Positions 42,892 to 52,224 of a stretch of DNA of 64,000 nucleotides are shown here, piece after piece. Position numbers and translations under genes: made by a program. Positions within the stretch are counted from its first letter, which is position 1, and each line of letters opens with the position of its first letter. This DNA comes from 79-D21 sp964521575 (GTDB lineage Bacteria; Synergistota; Synergistia; Synergistales; 79-D21): the NCBI GenBank assembly GCA_964521575.1, contig CAZFSR010000009.1, positions 1 to 64,000 of the forward strand. The letters run 5' to 3'. Under the pieces are notes generated by a model, which was not told where the DNA came from, did not search any database, and worked only from the letters and a program-made list of their open reading frames with translations.

Positions 42892-43830
42892 ATGATGGAA
42901 CGTGGGGCGAAAATCTATGTCGCCGGTCACCGGGGGCTTGTAGGCTCCGCCCTGGTCAGAAAGCTTGAAGACAAAGGATATGGGAACCTTGTGGTCCGGA
43001 CCAGCATGGAACTGGATCTCCGCCGTCAGGAAAAAGTCGAACGGTTCTTTGACGAGGAAAAACCGGAGTACGTCTTTCTGGCCGCGGCCAAAGTCGGTGG
43101 CATTTGGGCCAATAGCACCAATCCCGGGCCATTTATTTACGACAACCTTGCGATTCAGCTCAACGTTCTGGAATGTGCCCGTATTTACGGGGTCAAGAAA
43201 TTGCTTTTTCTAGGAAGTTCTTGCATCTATCCCCGGGACTGTCCCCAGCCAATCCGGGAGGAATATCTTTTGACAGGTCCTCTTGAGCCGACCAACGAGC
43301 CATATGCCGTAGCAAAAATCGCGGGCATTAAAATGTGCCAGGCTTACCGCAAACAATATGGCTGTAACTTCATTGCAGTCATGCCAGCAAATCTTTATGG
43401 CCCAAATGACAATTATGATTTGGATACCAGCCATGTTCTTCCAGCGATCATTCGCAAATTCCGCGAGGCAAAGGAGCGAAAAGAGCCTTTCGTGACCCTC
43501 TGGGGTACGGGAATACCCAGAAGGGAATTCCTGCACGTGGATGACCTTGCCGACGCTTGCCTATTCCTGATGAATAACTATGAGGGAAACGAAATCATCA
43601 ATATTGGTACCGGCTCGGATCTGCAAATAAGGGATCTGGCTGAAATGATAAAAAAAGCCGTCGGGTATGAAGGAAAGATTCATTGGGATAAGGCCAAGCC
43701 GGACGGTACACCCAGGAAGTTGCTGGATACGACTCGAATCGCAAAGATGGGATGGAAGAACCAAATCTCTCTCCTTGATGGGCTCATTGAACTCATACGG
43801 GGACTAAGTGGTCAGAATGACTGTCGGTAA
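42892..43830 (+). CDS. fcl: GDP-L-fucose synthase
   Basis: Epimerase-reductase that finishes GDP-L-fucose. It has 312 residues and begins IYVAGHRGLVGSALVRKLED. The catalytic serine is in LFLGSSCIYPRDCPQPI, and YxxxK is in EPYAVAKIAGIKM. NLYGPNDNYDLDTSHVLPA is characteristic of Fcl. The start is 17 nt after the gmd stop. Codon use is clearly richer in A and T than in the genes before 41 kb. Confidence 0.95.
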   Translation: MMERGAKIYVAGHRGLVGSALVRKLEDKGYGNLVVRTSMELDLRRQEKVERFFDEEKPEYVFLAAAKVGGIWANSTNPGPFIYDNLAIQLNVLECARIYGVKKLLFLGSSCIYPRDCPQPIREEYLLTGPLEPTNEPYAVAKIAGIKMCQAYRKQYGCNFIAVMPANLYGPNDNYDLDTSHVLPAIIRKFREAKERKEPFVTLWGTGIPRREFLHVDDLADACLFLMNNYEGNEIINIGTGSDLQIRDLAEMIKKAVGYEGKIHWDKAKPDGTPRKLLDTTRIAKMGWKNQISLLDGLIELIRGLSGQNDCR

Positions 43831-44974
43831 GCTTTCCCCGAACCAAGGAAAAAGAGTCTTGCAAGTCATTACTTTGGGTGAACATGGCGGAGCGCAAAGT
43901 CATTTGCTTCACCTTGCCCGCGCTCTGGCAGAAACGGGATCGTGGGACATCCATGTTGCGATCGGCCAAGCAGGTGCCCTTTTTGATGAACTGGCTGGAG
44001 TAGGTATTCCGACCTACGCGATTCCGAGCCTGGAACGGAACATTCATCCTCTTAGGGATACAGTAGCGCTAAAACGCTTGCGAACCCTCATGAAGGAGAT
44101 TGCACCTGCGCTGGTATGCGCTCATTCCAGCAAAGCCGGATTTTTAGCCAGACTTGCGGCAAGGCTCGAGGGCATTCCTGCAATTTACACGGCGCATGGC
44201 TGGCCATTTTCGGAAAGCGTCCCAGCGGTTCCAAGGTGCTTCTATTCGTGGCTTGAACGAAAGGCTTCCACCTGGGGATCGCGGATTATCTGCGTTTCCG
44301 ACTATGACAGGAAACTGGCTCTTCGTAAAAGGGTGGGCAAAGAGGAATCTCTGGTAACCATCCATAATGGACTTCCATCTACGGAGGCTTGCCAATTTGA
44401 CCGTGAAGGCCGTTTTGATGTCCCACGGGTTGTCATGGTTGCACGTTTCGCCCCTCCCAAGAGGCAGGATTTGTTGTTGCTGGCCGTTTCAGCCCTCCGA
44501 AAAGAAGGTGTGGAACTAAAACTCGACCTTGTCGGGGATGGCCCCATGATGGAGAAAGCGAAAGCACTAACCATAGAACTGAACATGAATGATACTGTTC
44601 GTTTTCTTGGTGACAGGGAAGATGTAGCGCGGTGCCTAGCGAAAGCTGATATTTTTGTCCTCCTCTCCGACCGGGAAGGATTTCCCATGACGATCCTTGA
44701 AGCGATGAGAGCCGGCCTGCCGGTTCTTGCGCATGATGTGGGCGGTATCCGAGAGGCCGTGAATGACGGGGAAACGGGCTTCTTGACGGCCTGCGGAGAT
44801 TTTCGTTCTCTTCTCTCCAAGCTTAGGTTGCTTCTGGAGAACAGGGACTTGCGCATTCGCATGGGAATAGCCGGAAGGCAGCGTTTTTACGACGCGTTCA
44901 CAATGGATCGAATGCTTTCGAAAACCCAGCTTCTTTACAATGATGTCCTGTCTGAGTGGGGAAGGGCTCTTTGA
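43808..44974 (+). CDS. Glycosyltransferase family 4 protein
   Basis: GT-B transferase, 388 residues from GTG 43808; ATG 43817 is an alternative. Both lie inside the end of fcl. The acceptor-side glycine loop is LQVITLGEHGGAQSHLLHLA; the donor domain shows VVMVARFAPPKRQDLL, RFLGDREDVARCLAKADIFVLLS and EGFPMTILEAMRAGLPVLAHD. This is the EpsF/PelF-like pattern. The sugar is not determinable. Confidence 0.87.
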   Translation: MVRMTVGKLSPNQGKRVLQVITLGEHGGAQSHLLHLARALAETGSWDIHVAIGQAGALFDELAGVGIPTYAIPSLERNIHPLRDTVALKRLRTLMKEIAPALVCAHSSKAGFLARLAARLEGIPAIYTAHGWPFSESVPAVPRCFYSWLERKASTWGSRIICVSDYDRKLALRKRVGKEESLVTIHNGLPSTEACQFDREGRFDVPRVVMVARFAPPKRQDLLLLAVSALRKEGVELKLDLVGDGPMMEKAKALTIELNMNDTVRFLGDREDVARCLAKADIFVLLSDREGFPMTILEAMRAGLPVLAHDVGGIREAVNDGETGFLTACGDFRSLLSKLRLLLENRDLRIRMGIAGRQRFYDAFTMDRMLSKTQLLYNDVLSEWGRAL

Positions 44975-45011
44975 CCTGAAAAGTCATACCAAAGTGGGGA
45001 GGTATGGGAGC

Positions 45012-45812
45012 ATGCCTTTGATCAGCGTGATCATGGGAGTGAAGAATGGCGAAAGGACTCTCAAGGCCTCTCTCGAATCACTTTGTGCTCAGACTTTCCG
45101 GGATTTTGAAGTGATTGCCTGTGATGATGGGTCTTCCGATGGCACTTATGAAATCCTCTCTTCCTTCCAGGGCCCCCTGCCAGGGATGAAAATTCTCAGG
45201 AATCAGGAAAGCATGGGCTTAGGTTTTGCACTGAACAAGTGTATTCACGAGGCCAGAGGAAACTACCTTGCCCGCCAAGACGCGGATGATGAATCCGAGC
45301 CGACGAGGTTTGAAGAACAGTTAAGATTTCTCGATAACCATCCGGAGATTACCGTTCTTGGAACCTATGCCAGGATCGTTGATGAGGAAGGAACCGCCTG
45401 GGGAGAATATTGTCCCCCAGAGGAGGCCACGCGAAAGGAATGGCTTAGGGGGAACCAGCTGATCCATCCTTCTGTCCTGATGCGAACGGCGGACATCAAG
45501 CGGGTCGCTTCCTACGATCCTTCCGCTATTCGGCTTGAAGATTACGATCTCTGGCTTCGCCTTCTTGGAAAAGGAGCAAGGCTTGTAACCCTTCCCCGAT
45601 TTCTTTACCGCTATCGTTGGGCTCTGGCTGACTACAGGCGCAAACGCCTTCAAGACCGGATAGGAGAAGTTCGGATGCTTTTCCGGTTCAGTAAGCAATG
45701 GCACATTCCACTCGCAGATCGCGTCTACTGTCTCAAGCCACTGGTTGCAGGGCTTGTACCGGATTCACTTCTGTACCGGTTCCACCGCAGAAAGTGGAGG
45801 CAAAGAGCTTGA
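45012..45812 (+). CDS. Glycosyltransferase family 2 protein
   Basis: GT-A transferase of 266 residues. ATG 45012 is preferred because GGGAGG is 9 nt upstream and the protein then starts MPLISVIMGVKNGERTLKAS, as usual; an open extension reaches 44940. IACDDGSSDGT and YLARQDADDESEP (about residue 87) give the nucleotide and metal sites. The late RLEDYDLWLRLLGKGARL is typical of EpsE/WcaA-like enzymes. Confidence 0.87.
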   Translation: MPLISVIMGVKNGERTLKASLESLCAQTFRDFEVIACDDGSSDGTYEILSSFQGPLPGMKILRNQESMGLGFALNKCIHEARGNYLARQDADDESEPTRFEEQLRFLDNHPEITVLGTYARIVDEEGTAWGEYCPPEEATRKEWLRGNQLIHPSVLMRTADIKRVASYDPSAIRLEDYDLWLRLLGKGARLVTLPRFLYRYRWALADYRRKRLQDRIGEVRMLFRFSKQWHIPLADRVYCLKPLVAGLVPDSLLYRFHRRKWRQRA

Positions 45813-47047
45813 AAATCCTACATGTGACGGAATATTACCCTCCTTCGGTCGGAGGAGTGCCGGAAACGGTGCGCCAGATCTCCGAGCGGTTGGTTAAAGT
45901 GGGGCATTCGGTTACCGTGGCGACGTCATGGATTCCCTCTAGGCCTTATGTCCAGAGAGGGGTGGAAATTAAGAGCTTTCACATCTCGGGGAATCTGGTC
46001 GAGGGATTCCGCGGAAGGGTGGAAGACTACCGAGATTTTCTCCTGTACAGCGATTACGATGTGGTTTGTTTTTTCGCATCTCAGCAATGGGGGACGGACC
46101 TTGCCCTACCGGTTCTTGACAGAATCAGAGCAAAGAAGATATTTGCTTCGGCAGGGTTTTCACGCAAGGATGATCCTCGGTACAGAAAATATTACGAAAA
46201 ATTGGCACTCTTGTTGGGCAGATTTGATGCCCTCGTATTCTTATCCGAGGATTTACCGGACTTCAAGTTTGCGCAGGATTACGGTTGCAAGAGCCTTTTT
46301 GTTATTCCAAACGGTGCATCGGAAGAAGAGTTCACAGAACGGAAAGGGGCGGAAATCAGAAATTCCCTGGGTATCTCCACCGAGGATCTCTTGATTCTCT
46401 CAGTAGGCAGCCATACTAGCCTCAAGGGACACAGGGAATGTTTCGAAATTTTCAGCAGGGCGAAGATCGCAAAGTCCACCCTTCTCATTATCGGGAACCA
46501 TACCCGGAGTAACCGGGTGTTTTGGATCGCCAAGACGCTAAAGCTCCTTTGGGAAAGAGGCAGGGTGGATTGTCCAGGTCTGTGTTGTCTTGCTGAAAGC
46601 ATTTATAACCATCGTACCTCTTTCAGGAAAATGGGGAAGAAGGTCCTTGTCCGAGACCTGGATCGACAATCGACCGTCTCTGCCTTCATGGAAGCCGATG
46701 TTTTTCTTTTTCCTTCGAACGTTGAGTGCTCCCCGTTGACCCTGTTTGAGTGTCTGGCTTCGGGAACTCCTTTCCTGAGTACCGATGTGGGGAACGCTGC
46801 GGAAATTGCCCGTACCACTGGAGGAGGTAGGATCATTCCCTCTAGACAGCTTCTTGATGGTCGCGTGGTGCCCGATATGGAAGTGGCGGTTTCGATGCTT
46901 GAGACACTTGCAAGAGATCCTGCCGGGCGTGAAAAAATGGCAATGAAGGGTCACTGTGCCTGGGCAGAAAAGTTTACGTGGGCCAAAGTCGCCTCGCGTT
47001 ACAACGTCTTGTACGAATCGTTGGTGGGAGGGAATGGATCCAAGTGA
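45809..47047 (+). CDS. Glycosyltransferase family 4 protein
   Basis: GT-B transferase of 412 residues from TTG 45809, which overlaps the preceding stop and follows GGAGG. The N-terminus reads LKILHVTEYYPPSVGGVPET. The donor site includes LILSVGSHTSLKGHRECFEI, AFMEADVFLFPSNVECSPLT and LFECLASGTPFLSTDVG. Low GC relative to the window average. Confidence 0.85.
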   Translation: MKILHVTEYYPPSVGGVPETVRQISERLVKVGHSVTVATSWIPSRPYVQRGVEIKSFHISGNLVEGFRGRVEDYRDFLLYSDYDVVCFFASQQWGTDLALPVLDRIRAKKIFASAGFSRKDDPRYRKYYEKLALLLGRFDALVFLSEDLPDFKFAQDYGCKSLFVIPNGASEEEFTERKGAEIRNSLGISTEDLLILSVGSHTSLKGHRECFEIFSRAKIAKSTLLIIGNHTRSNRVFWIAKTLKLLWERGRVDCPGLCCLAESIYNHRTSFRKMGKKVLVRDLDRQSTVSAFMEADVFLFPSNVECSPLTLFECLASGTPFLSTDVGNAAEIARTTGGGRIIPSRQLLDGRVVPDMEVAVSMLETLARDPAGREKMAMKGHCAWAEKFTWAKVASRYNVLYESLVGGNGSK

Positions 47048-47919
47048 TTGTTGTACAGCTTCTTGGCGGGCTGGGAAACCAACTGTTCCAATATGCTCTT
47101 GGCAGGGCCCTATCTGAAAGGAGAGGGTTGCAGTTGAAGCTAGATCTGTCCTCCTTTAAGGACTACCCTTTAAGGAGTTATCGGCTGGGCAATTTTCGTA
47201 TACAGGCGGAAATCGCTTCGGAAGAGGACATCCTGCAATGCGGTTACGGCCAGGGATTGATCGGAATGGCACAGAAAATTTGGGATAGGACGCACCCGTG
47301 GTATGCCAGAAGAATTGTCAGGGAGGAATCATTTCGCTTTTCCAAAGATATTTTCAAGGTCAGGGACAAAACTCTAATCAAGGGGTACTGGCAAAGCGAG
47401 AAGTACTTCATCGACATCGCCCAGGAGTTGCGAGACGAAATCGTGCTAAAAAGCAAAATGAGCGAAGAATCATTGGCAATCCTTGCCGAAATAAGGTCTG
47501 GAGAATCAGTGAGCCTACACGTGCGGAGAGGCGATTACGTGGAAAACCCGGTTACCAATGCTTACCATGGTGTCTGTTCTCAGGATTATTATCGCCGGGC
47601 TATCGGAATTGTGAAGAAAAAAGTCAAGACAGAGACACAGTATTTTGTCTTTTCCGATGATCCGGATTGGGTGGAGAAATCCCTTGATATCGGGACGGAT
47701 TTTCGAACAATCCGGCACAACGGTCTAGGCAAAGATTACGAAGATCTCATGCTGATGTCGGCCTGCTCGAACCATGTGATTGCCAACAGTTCCTTCAGCT
47801 GGTGGGGGGCGTGGTTGTGCAAGAATCCTGGGAAAGTTGTCGTGGCTCCTTGTCAGTGGTTCGCCCAAGCCGGAAAGGACACAAGAGATCTGCTTCCGAA
47901 AAATTGGTTGACGTGTTAG
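47044..47919 (+). CDS. Alpha-1,2-fucosyltransferase-like protein (GT11)
   Basis: Transfers L-fucose from GDP-fucose to a galactose-type acceptor in characterised relatives (FutC, WbsJ). It has 291 residues from GTG 47044, whose GTGA overlaps the previous stop. GT11 hallmarks are VQLLGGLGNQLFQYALGRAL at the N-terminus, SLHVRRGDYV (about residue 158), FVFSDDPDWV and VIANSSFSWWGAWL (about 244). Its presence a few genes after gmd and fcl makes a fucose-capped surface glycan likely. The acceptor is unknown. Confidence 0.88.
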   Translation: MIVVQLLGGLGNQLFQYALGRALSERRGLQLKLDLSSFKDYPLRSYRLGNFRIQAEIASEEDILQCGYGQGLIGMAQKIWDRTHPWYARRIVREESFRFSKDIFKVRDKTLIKGYWQSEKYFIDIAQELRDEIVLKSKMSEESLAILAEIRSGESVSLHVRRGDYVENPVTNAYHGVCSQDYYRRAIGIVKKKVKTETQYFVFSDDPDWVEKSLDIGTDFRTIRHNGLGKDYEDLMLMSACSNHVIANSSFSWWGAWLCKNPGKVVVAPCQWFAQAGKDTRDLLPKNWLTC

Positions 47920-48749
47920 GACCCACCTAGAAATTTTCCGGCGAACAATATAGATTTGAATGCGTCTCTTAAAAGAAAAGCTTTGCCCCACAGACGGTCG
48001 ATTGTTTTCCCTGAAGGAGATTCAGCGCTCCAACTGATAAAATCGTTTATTACGGATTTCCTGTCCGCCAATTCAGCCCGGTAAGCCTCTTTAGAGGGCA
48101 AAACTCCCCTGAGGCTGTTATAGGCATCATCCCGGTAATAGAGACGGGGTTCGTTGTCGTAGGCGAAGTCGGTCAGGGAGGCAACGCGAAGCCATAGAGC
48201 ATAATCGTTGCTATTTTTGAAATCTGGTTTTTCGGGGAAACCGAACACCTTGTCAATTAAAGAACGATTTATCATGGCCGAACTGCAGATGACCCAATTC
48301 GATCTAAGGATTTTTTCTAGGCTTATGGCTGGAATTCGGAAATCTTGATATAGCCCCGTGACAGAACCATCTTTTCGAAGCCGGAGTGCGTTGGTGGAGC
48401 AGGCGAGCAAGCCGGTTTCTTTCACCAGGTTTATTTGCCTTTCAAGCTTGTCTGGGAACCAGATGTCATCGCTATCAAGAAAGGCGAGCCATTCTCCCCG
48501 AGCGGAAAGGATTCCCCTGTTCCTTGCGGGGGCTGGTCTTCCTGAATGTTGCCCGGGGATCCACCGGAGTTTTGGGTTGCACAAACTGGCGATCCTATTC
48601 CTGGAGTCATCCGTAGAACCATCATCACAAACAAGAACCTCGATATCCTCAACAGTCTGGGCAAGAGCGCTTTCGACTGCCTTGAAAAGGAGTTCGGCTC
48701 GATTATATGTAGGGATAATGACCGAGACTTGAGGAATCAATCGGTGCAC
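47916..48749 (-). CDS. Glycosyltransferase family 2 protein
   Basis: GT-A transferase on the opposite strand within the glycan locus. The start is uncertain: GTG 48749 gives 277 residues, TTG 48740 has the better ribosome site (GGGGGTG 6 nt upstream), and the frame is open to 48890 but without a convincing start. The core is VSVIIPTYNRAELLFKAVES, VLVCDDGSTDDSRN and GEWLAFLDSDDIWFPDKLER, with DxD-type metal ligands. It converges with the fucosyltransferase (4-nt overlap) and diverges from the flippase. Confidence 0.85.
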   Translation of the reverse strand: MHRLIPQVSVIIPTYNRAELLFKAVESALAQTVEDIEVLVCDDGSTDDSRNRIASLCNPKLRWIPGQHSGRPAPARNRGILSARGEWLAFLDSDDIWFPDKLERQINLVKETGLLACSTNALRLRKDGSVTGLYQDFRIPAISLEKILRSNWVICSSAMINRSLIDKVFGFPEKPDFKNSNDYALWLRVASLTDFAYDNEPRLYYRDDAYNSLRGVLPSKEAYRAELADRKSVINDFISWSAESPSGKTIDRLWGKAFLLRDAFKSILFAGKFLGGS

Positions 48750-48842
48750 CCCCGTTCCATTCTTTATCTTACGGATTACATTATGTTTTTCAAGTGCCTG
48801 AGTGGGTGAAGAAGCGACTGGAGCCAAAGAGAGGGTTTGTTT

Positions 48843-50387
48843 ATGGGAGAAGAAGCAGGGACAAGGCAGGCGAAGAGGGAAGTTCGACACCCGGAAGCTT
48901 TAGGACGGATTGCTCTTTTCTCGGTCATTTTGTCCATACTAGGTCGATGCCTGGGCTATGTGCGGACCTTGATCGTTGCCTATTTCTTCGGGGTTACTCC
49001 ACTTATGGATGCTTTCTCTATTGCCATGGGTATTACTGAATTTTTTGCCGCAACAATCCGATCGTCTTTGCAGATGGCCCTGCTTCCGCAACTTTCGGTA
49101 GCACAACTCAGGGGGGGTGAGGAGGAAACCAGGCCACTAATGGGTTTTATTTCACGCATAGTCCTTGTCTTGGCAGTGTTCTTTCTTTTCTTCTCGCTTC
49201 TTTTCCCTGTCCAGGTCGTCAGGATGTTCGCTTATGGCTTTACAGGACCTGTCCTGCAGTTATCGGCATTAACCCTGCGCCTTCTTTCTTTCTATTTGGT
49301 TGGATACACGGGCTATTGCCTTTACTCCGTCTGGGCTTTCCACAACAGGCGATATCTCTTGCCCTCTGTACTCGAGGCAACTCTCAACATCCTGACGGTT
49401 ATTTTCTTTATGCTTATCATGACCTTATCGAAATCTAAGGCACTTCCACTTTCGGTTGGATTGGCCTGGTGCATTCTTCTGCTTTCTATGGCGTTCCTTC
49501 AGCGAGATTTTCCCTGGAATGCAAGTCAGTACATGCCACATCATTTTAAGAAATTTTCGAAAAACTTTATTTTTTGCCTGGGGTTGGTTGGATCGGGGGC
49601 ACTCTACCAGGCCACGGACCGCTTTTTTGCTTCGCTTCTGCAGGGCGGTTCAGTCGCCGTGCTCAATTATTCAATCTTCTTGTTGTGGGTTCCTTTGGCG
49701 TTGTTGGAACCGGCTTTTCAGATTTTTTTCGCGGATATAGTTCATCTTCACTACGATGGTCCAGAAAGGGCGCGTTTACGAATTTACGAAGCGATATCAT
49801 TAGCCTTTTTTTACGGGATTCCGCTATCGATGTTTTTTCTCCTTTTTTCCCCGAGTGCCGTTAAGGCTTTGTTCGGGTACGGGGCTTTCGATAGCAATGC
49901 GGTTTCAAATACTGCAGCCTGCCTTGCGGCATATGGTGCAGGATTTGCCTTTACTGCTGGGAACCACTTGCTTTGGAGGTACGGCCATGCTGCTGGGCGA
50001 AGTGGAGAGCTGCTTCTCATTGCATATCTATCTGTTCTTGCTAACGCAGTTCTGGATTGGGGCTTATCTCGAATATTCGGGGTCGCTGGTATTGCAATAG
50101 CGACAACGATTGTTACGAGCTTTACGTTTTGTTTGTTCATTTTACGGTTCATGGGTAAGGAATACTTCATCCCCCTTTTGCGACGTGCGGGTCTCTTCCT
50201 AATCCTTTCTATGCCATGGTTTTTTTGGGCCGGATTGCTCTGGCTTTCTTCGCCAATCCTAAAGTTCATTTCCGGAATTCTGGCATCATTTGCGGCTTTT
50301 TTCTTTTCAGAATACTGGTTGGGCAAATGGGAAATAAATCTGGAAGGAACCCCAACTTTGCTGTTGAAAATGTTAAGAAGGAAATAG
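48843..50387 (+). CDS. MurJ/MviN-family lipid-linked glycan flippase
   Basis: Polytopic membrane protein, 514 residues from ATG 48843 with GAGGG 7 nt upstream, with about 13-14 hydrophobic segments. The MATE/MOP-type start GRIALFSVILSILGRCLGYV and VAYFFGVTPLMDAFSIAMGI is typical of MurJ (lipid II flippase). At the end of a glycan gene group it may instead flip the oligosaccharide carrier, the job of Wzx. The window has no second Wzx and no Wzy polymerase, so either role is possible. Confidence 0.8.
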   Translation: MGEEAGTRQAKREVRHPEALGRIALFSVILSILGRCLGYVRTLIVAYFFGVTPLMDAFSIAMGITEFFAATIRSSLQMALLPQLSVAQLRGGEEETRPLMGFISRIVLVLAVFFLFFSLLFPVQVVRMFAYGFTGPVLQLSALTLRLLSFYLVGYTGYCLYSVWAFHNRRYLLPSVLEATLNILTVIFFMLIMTLSKSKALPLSVGLAWCILLLSMAFLQRDFPWNASQYMPHHFKKFSKNFIFCLGLVGSGALYQATDRFFASLLQGGSVAVLNYSIFLLWVPLALLEPAFQIFFADIVHLHYDGPERARLRIYEAISLAFFYGIPLSMFFLLFSPSAVKALFGYGAFDSNAVSNTAACLAAYGAGFAFTAGNHLLWRYGHAAGRSGELLLIAYLSVLANAVLDWGLSRIFGVAGIAIATTIVTSFTFCLFILRFMGKEYFIPLLRRAGLFLILSMPWFFWAGLLWLSSPILKFISGILASFAAFFFSEYWLGKWEINLEGTPTLLLKMLRRK

Positions 50388-50414
50388 TGGTCTTAGTCGG
50401 CATCTCACGGGAGC

Positions 50415-50442
50415 TTGCTGTTAATTCGTGTTAAAATATAAA
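50415..50442 (+). promoter_or_regulatory. Promoter of mscL
   Basis: TTGCTG (50415-50420), 16-nt spacer, TATAAA (50437-50442). A perfect TATAAT at 50456-50461 is an alternative -10 but lacks a partner at -35. Confidence 0.45.
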
Positions 50443-50483
50443 TTAGATCCTTCTGTATAATAAAGTGAAAGGAGGCATCCCTC

Positions 50484-50927
50484 ATGCTCAAGGACTTCAA
50501 GACCTTCATCCTGCGCGGGAACATGATGGACCTGGCGATCGGGATTATCCTGGGCGGGGCGTTTGGCGCCATCATCAAGTCCCTGGTGGAGGACGTCCTG
50601 ATGCCGCCCATCGGCCTGGCTTTGGGGAACACGGATTTCACGGGCCTCTTCGTCGTCCTGAAAGAAGGAACGGCTCCCGGGCCTTACGCGTCGCTGGCAG
50701 CGGCAAAGGCGGCGGGAGCGGTCACCCTGAACTACGGGCTCTTCTTCACTGCCATCGTCAATTTCCTGATTATCGGTTTCTGCATCTTTCTCATCGTCCG
50801 CTGGCTGAACAGGCTCATGCCGAAGCCGGAACCGGCCCCGGCGCCAGCCATGAAGGACTGCCCGTTCTGTCTTTCCAGCATCCCTGCCGGAGCGAAACGC
50901 TGCCCGCACTGCACGTCCGAGCTTTAA
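50484..50927 (+). CDS. mscL: Large-conductance mechanosensitive channel with C-terminal zinc ribbon
   Basis: Pressure-release channel of the inner membrane, 147 residues, ATG after GAAAGGAGG. The MscL core is intact: MLKDFKTFILRGNMMDLAIG, first pore helix IILGGAFGAIIKSLVEDVLM, and second helix YGLFFTAIVNFLIIGFCIFL. The usual cytoplasmic tail is replaced or extended after a proline-alanine linker by a CPFC-x11-CPHC zinc-ribbon (residues about 127-144). That ending is seen in some MscL homologues but is not in the E. coli protein. Confidence 0.93.
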   Translation: MLKDFKTFILRGNMMDLAIGIILGGAFGAIIKSLVEDVLMPPIGLALGNTDFTGLFVVLKEGTAPGPYASLAAAKAAGAVTLNYGLFFTAIVNFLIIGFCIFLIVRWLNRLMPKPEPAPAPAMKDCPFCLSSIPAGAKRCPHCTSEL

Positions 50928-50973
50928 CCGCGGCGATACCGGACTGCTGGGCAACTGGTTTTTGGTCCGTCCC

Positions 50974-51000
50974 GGGGGTTCCTGCCAAAGGAACCCCCTT
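50974..51000 (+). terminator. Hairpin terminator after mscL
   Basis: Perfect stem GGGGGTTCC (50974-50982) / GGAACCCCC (50990-50998), 7-nt loop, with only TT after it. Efficiency is doubtful because the T-run is short. Confidence 0.5.
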
Positions 51001-51007
51001 CACAATG

Positions 51008-51037
51008 TGTACATCCCCCTGCCTGCGGCTGTATAAT
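51008..51037 (+). promoter_or_regulatory. Promoter of the permease/phosphoribosyltransferase pair
   Basis: TGTACA (51008-51013), 18-nt spacer, perfect -10 TATAAT (51032-51037), 72 nt upstream of the permease start. Confidence 0.5.
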
Positions 51038-51108
51038 CCGGACATATCCGTTGCCTCCGGGTAAAAAGTAAACCTCACTTAAACTTCTTAGAAGGAGCGT
51101 GCGTTTTC

Positions 51109-52212
51109 ATGTTCACGGATTTGCTGACCGCCCTGGCCGTCGTCATCAACGGCATCCCGCAGGGCATCCTGGCCCTGAGTTTCGGCTTCGCGGCCCTCCC
51201 CACGTCCCTGGCCTTCCTGGTGGGTATCGCCGGTTCCCTGGCCTTCAACTCGGTGGCCACAATCAGCTTCCAGGCTGAGACGATCACCCTGGCGGGGTCC
51301 CTCGGCCGGAACATCAGGGAGCGGCTGAGCCTGGTGTTCTGGGGCGGCATCTTCCTCCTCATTCCCTCGGTCCTGGGCATGAACGAGGCGATCGTGGCCT
51401 TCATCGGCCCCACCATCGTCACGTCGATGATGGCCGGCGTCGGCATCATGCTGGCCTTCGTGGCGGTCAACCTGTACGCCTCCGAGAAGTTCTCCGGTGC
51501 GGTCTCCTTCGTTTCGGCCCTGGCGGTCTGGTTCATCACGAAGGACCTGGCCAAGACGATCATCGTGTCGGTGCTGGCCTCGACCGCGGTCTACAACTAT
51601 CTGCGCTACGTGGCGAAGAAGGACGTGGACGCTCCGGAGATCCACATGGAAAACGAGCGTTTCCACTTCGGGAACATCGAGTGGTGCTTCTGGCGCAACC
51701 GGGCGGTTTTCCTCGGAGCGCTCGGCATCGCCTGCCTGAACATCGGGGCGAACATCTCCTTCGGCAAGATCACGGGCAGCATCGCCAACGTGAACACGAA
51801 CATCGACCACCTGGCGATCTACTCGAGCGTGGCGGACATCCTTTCGACCCTCTTCGGAGGCGGCCCGGTCGAGGCCATCATCTCCGGCACCGCCACGGCC
51901 CCGAACCCGCTGCGTTCCTCGGTGCTGATGATGGGCATCATGGCGGCGATCCTGCTTTTCAAGCTCCTGCCGGTGATCGGGCGGTACGTGCACCGGTCCT
52001 CGATCGCAGGGTTCCTGTTTATCCTGGGGACGTTCGTGACTTTCGCGACGAACATCCAGGGCGCCATCGCCACGGCACCGACCTTTGCCGGACCTTACGG
52101 CTTCTCCCCCTGGGGGATGGTCATCGGTGCCACCACGCTGGTTTCGGCCCGCTGGAACCCGTTCTACGGACTGCTGGCCGGGCTGGGCATCAAGCTGTTC
52201 TTCCAGCTTTAA
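51109..52212 (+). CDS. Putative nucleobase permease (NCS2/AzgA-like)
   Basis: Membrane transporter of 367 residues with about 10-12 hydrophobic segments. The region FGGGPVEAIISGTATAPNPL (about residues 249-268) resembles the GGG/acidic substrate segment of xanthine-uracil and AzgA-type carriers, and FNSVATISFQAETITLAGSL the first half of the fold. The following gene is a phosphoribosyltransferase 12 nt away, which supports purine or pyrimidine base uptake coupled to salvage. AGAAGGAGC precedes the ATG. The substrate is uncertain, and a different ion-coupled permease is not excluded. Confidence 0.6.
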   Translation: MFTDLLTALAVVINGIPQGILALSFGFAALPTSLAFLVGIAGSLAFNSVATISFQAETITLAGSLGRNIRERLSLVFWGGIFLLIPSVLGMNEAIVAFIGPTIVTSMMAGVGIMLAFVAVNLYASEKFSGAVSFVSALAVWFITKDLAKTIIVSVLASTAVYNYLRYVAKKDVDAPEIHMENERFHFGNIEWCFWRNRAVFLGALGIACLNIGANISFGKITGSIANVNTNIDHLAIYSSVADILSTLFGGGPVEAIISGTATAPNPLRSSVLMMGIMAAILLFKLLPVIGRYVHRSSIAGFLFILGTFVTFATNIQGAIATAPTFAGPYGFSPWGMVIGATTLVSARWNPFYGLLAGLGIKLFFQL

Positions 52213-52224
52213 GCGGTACGGACG

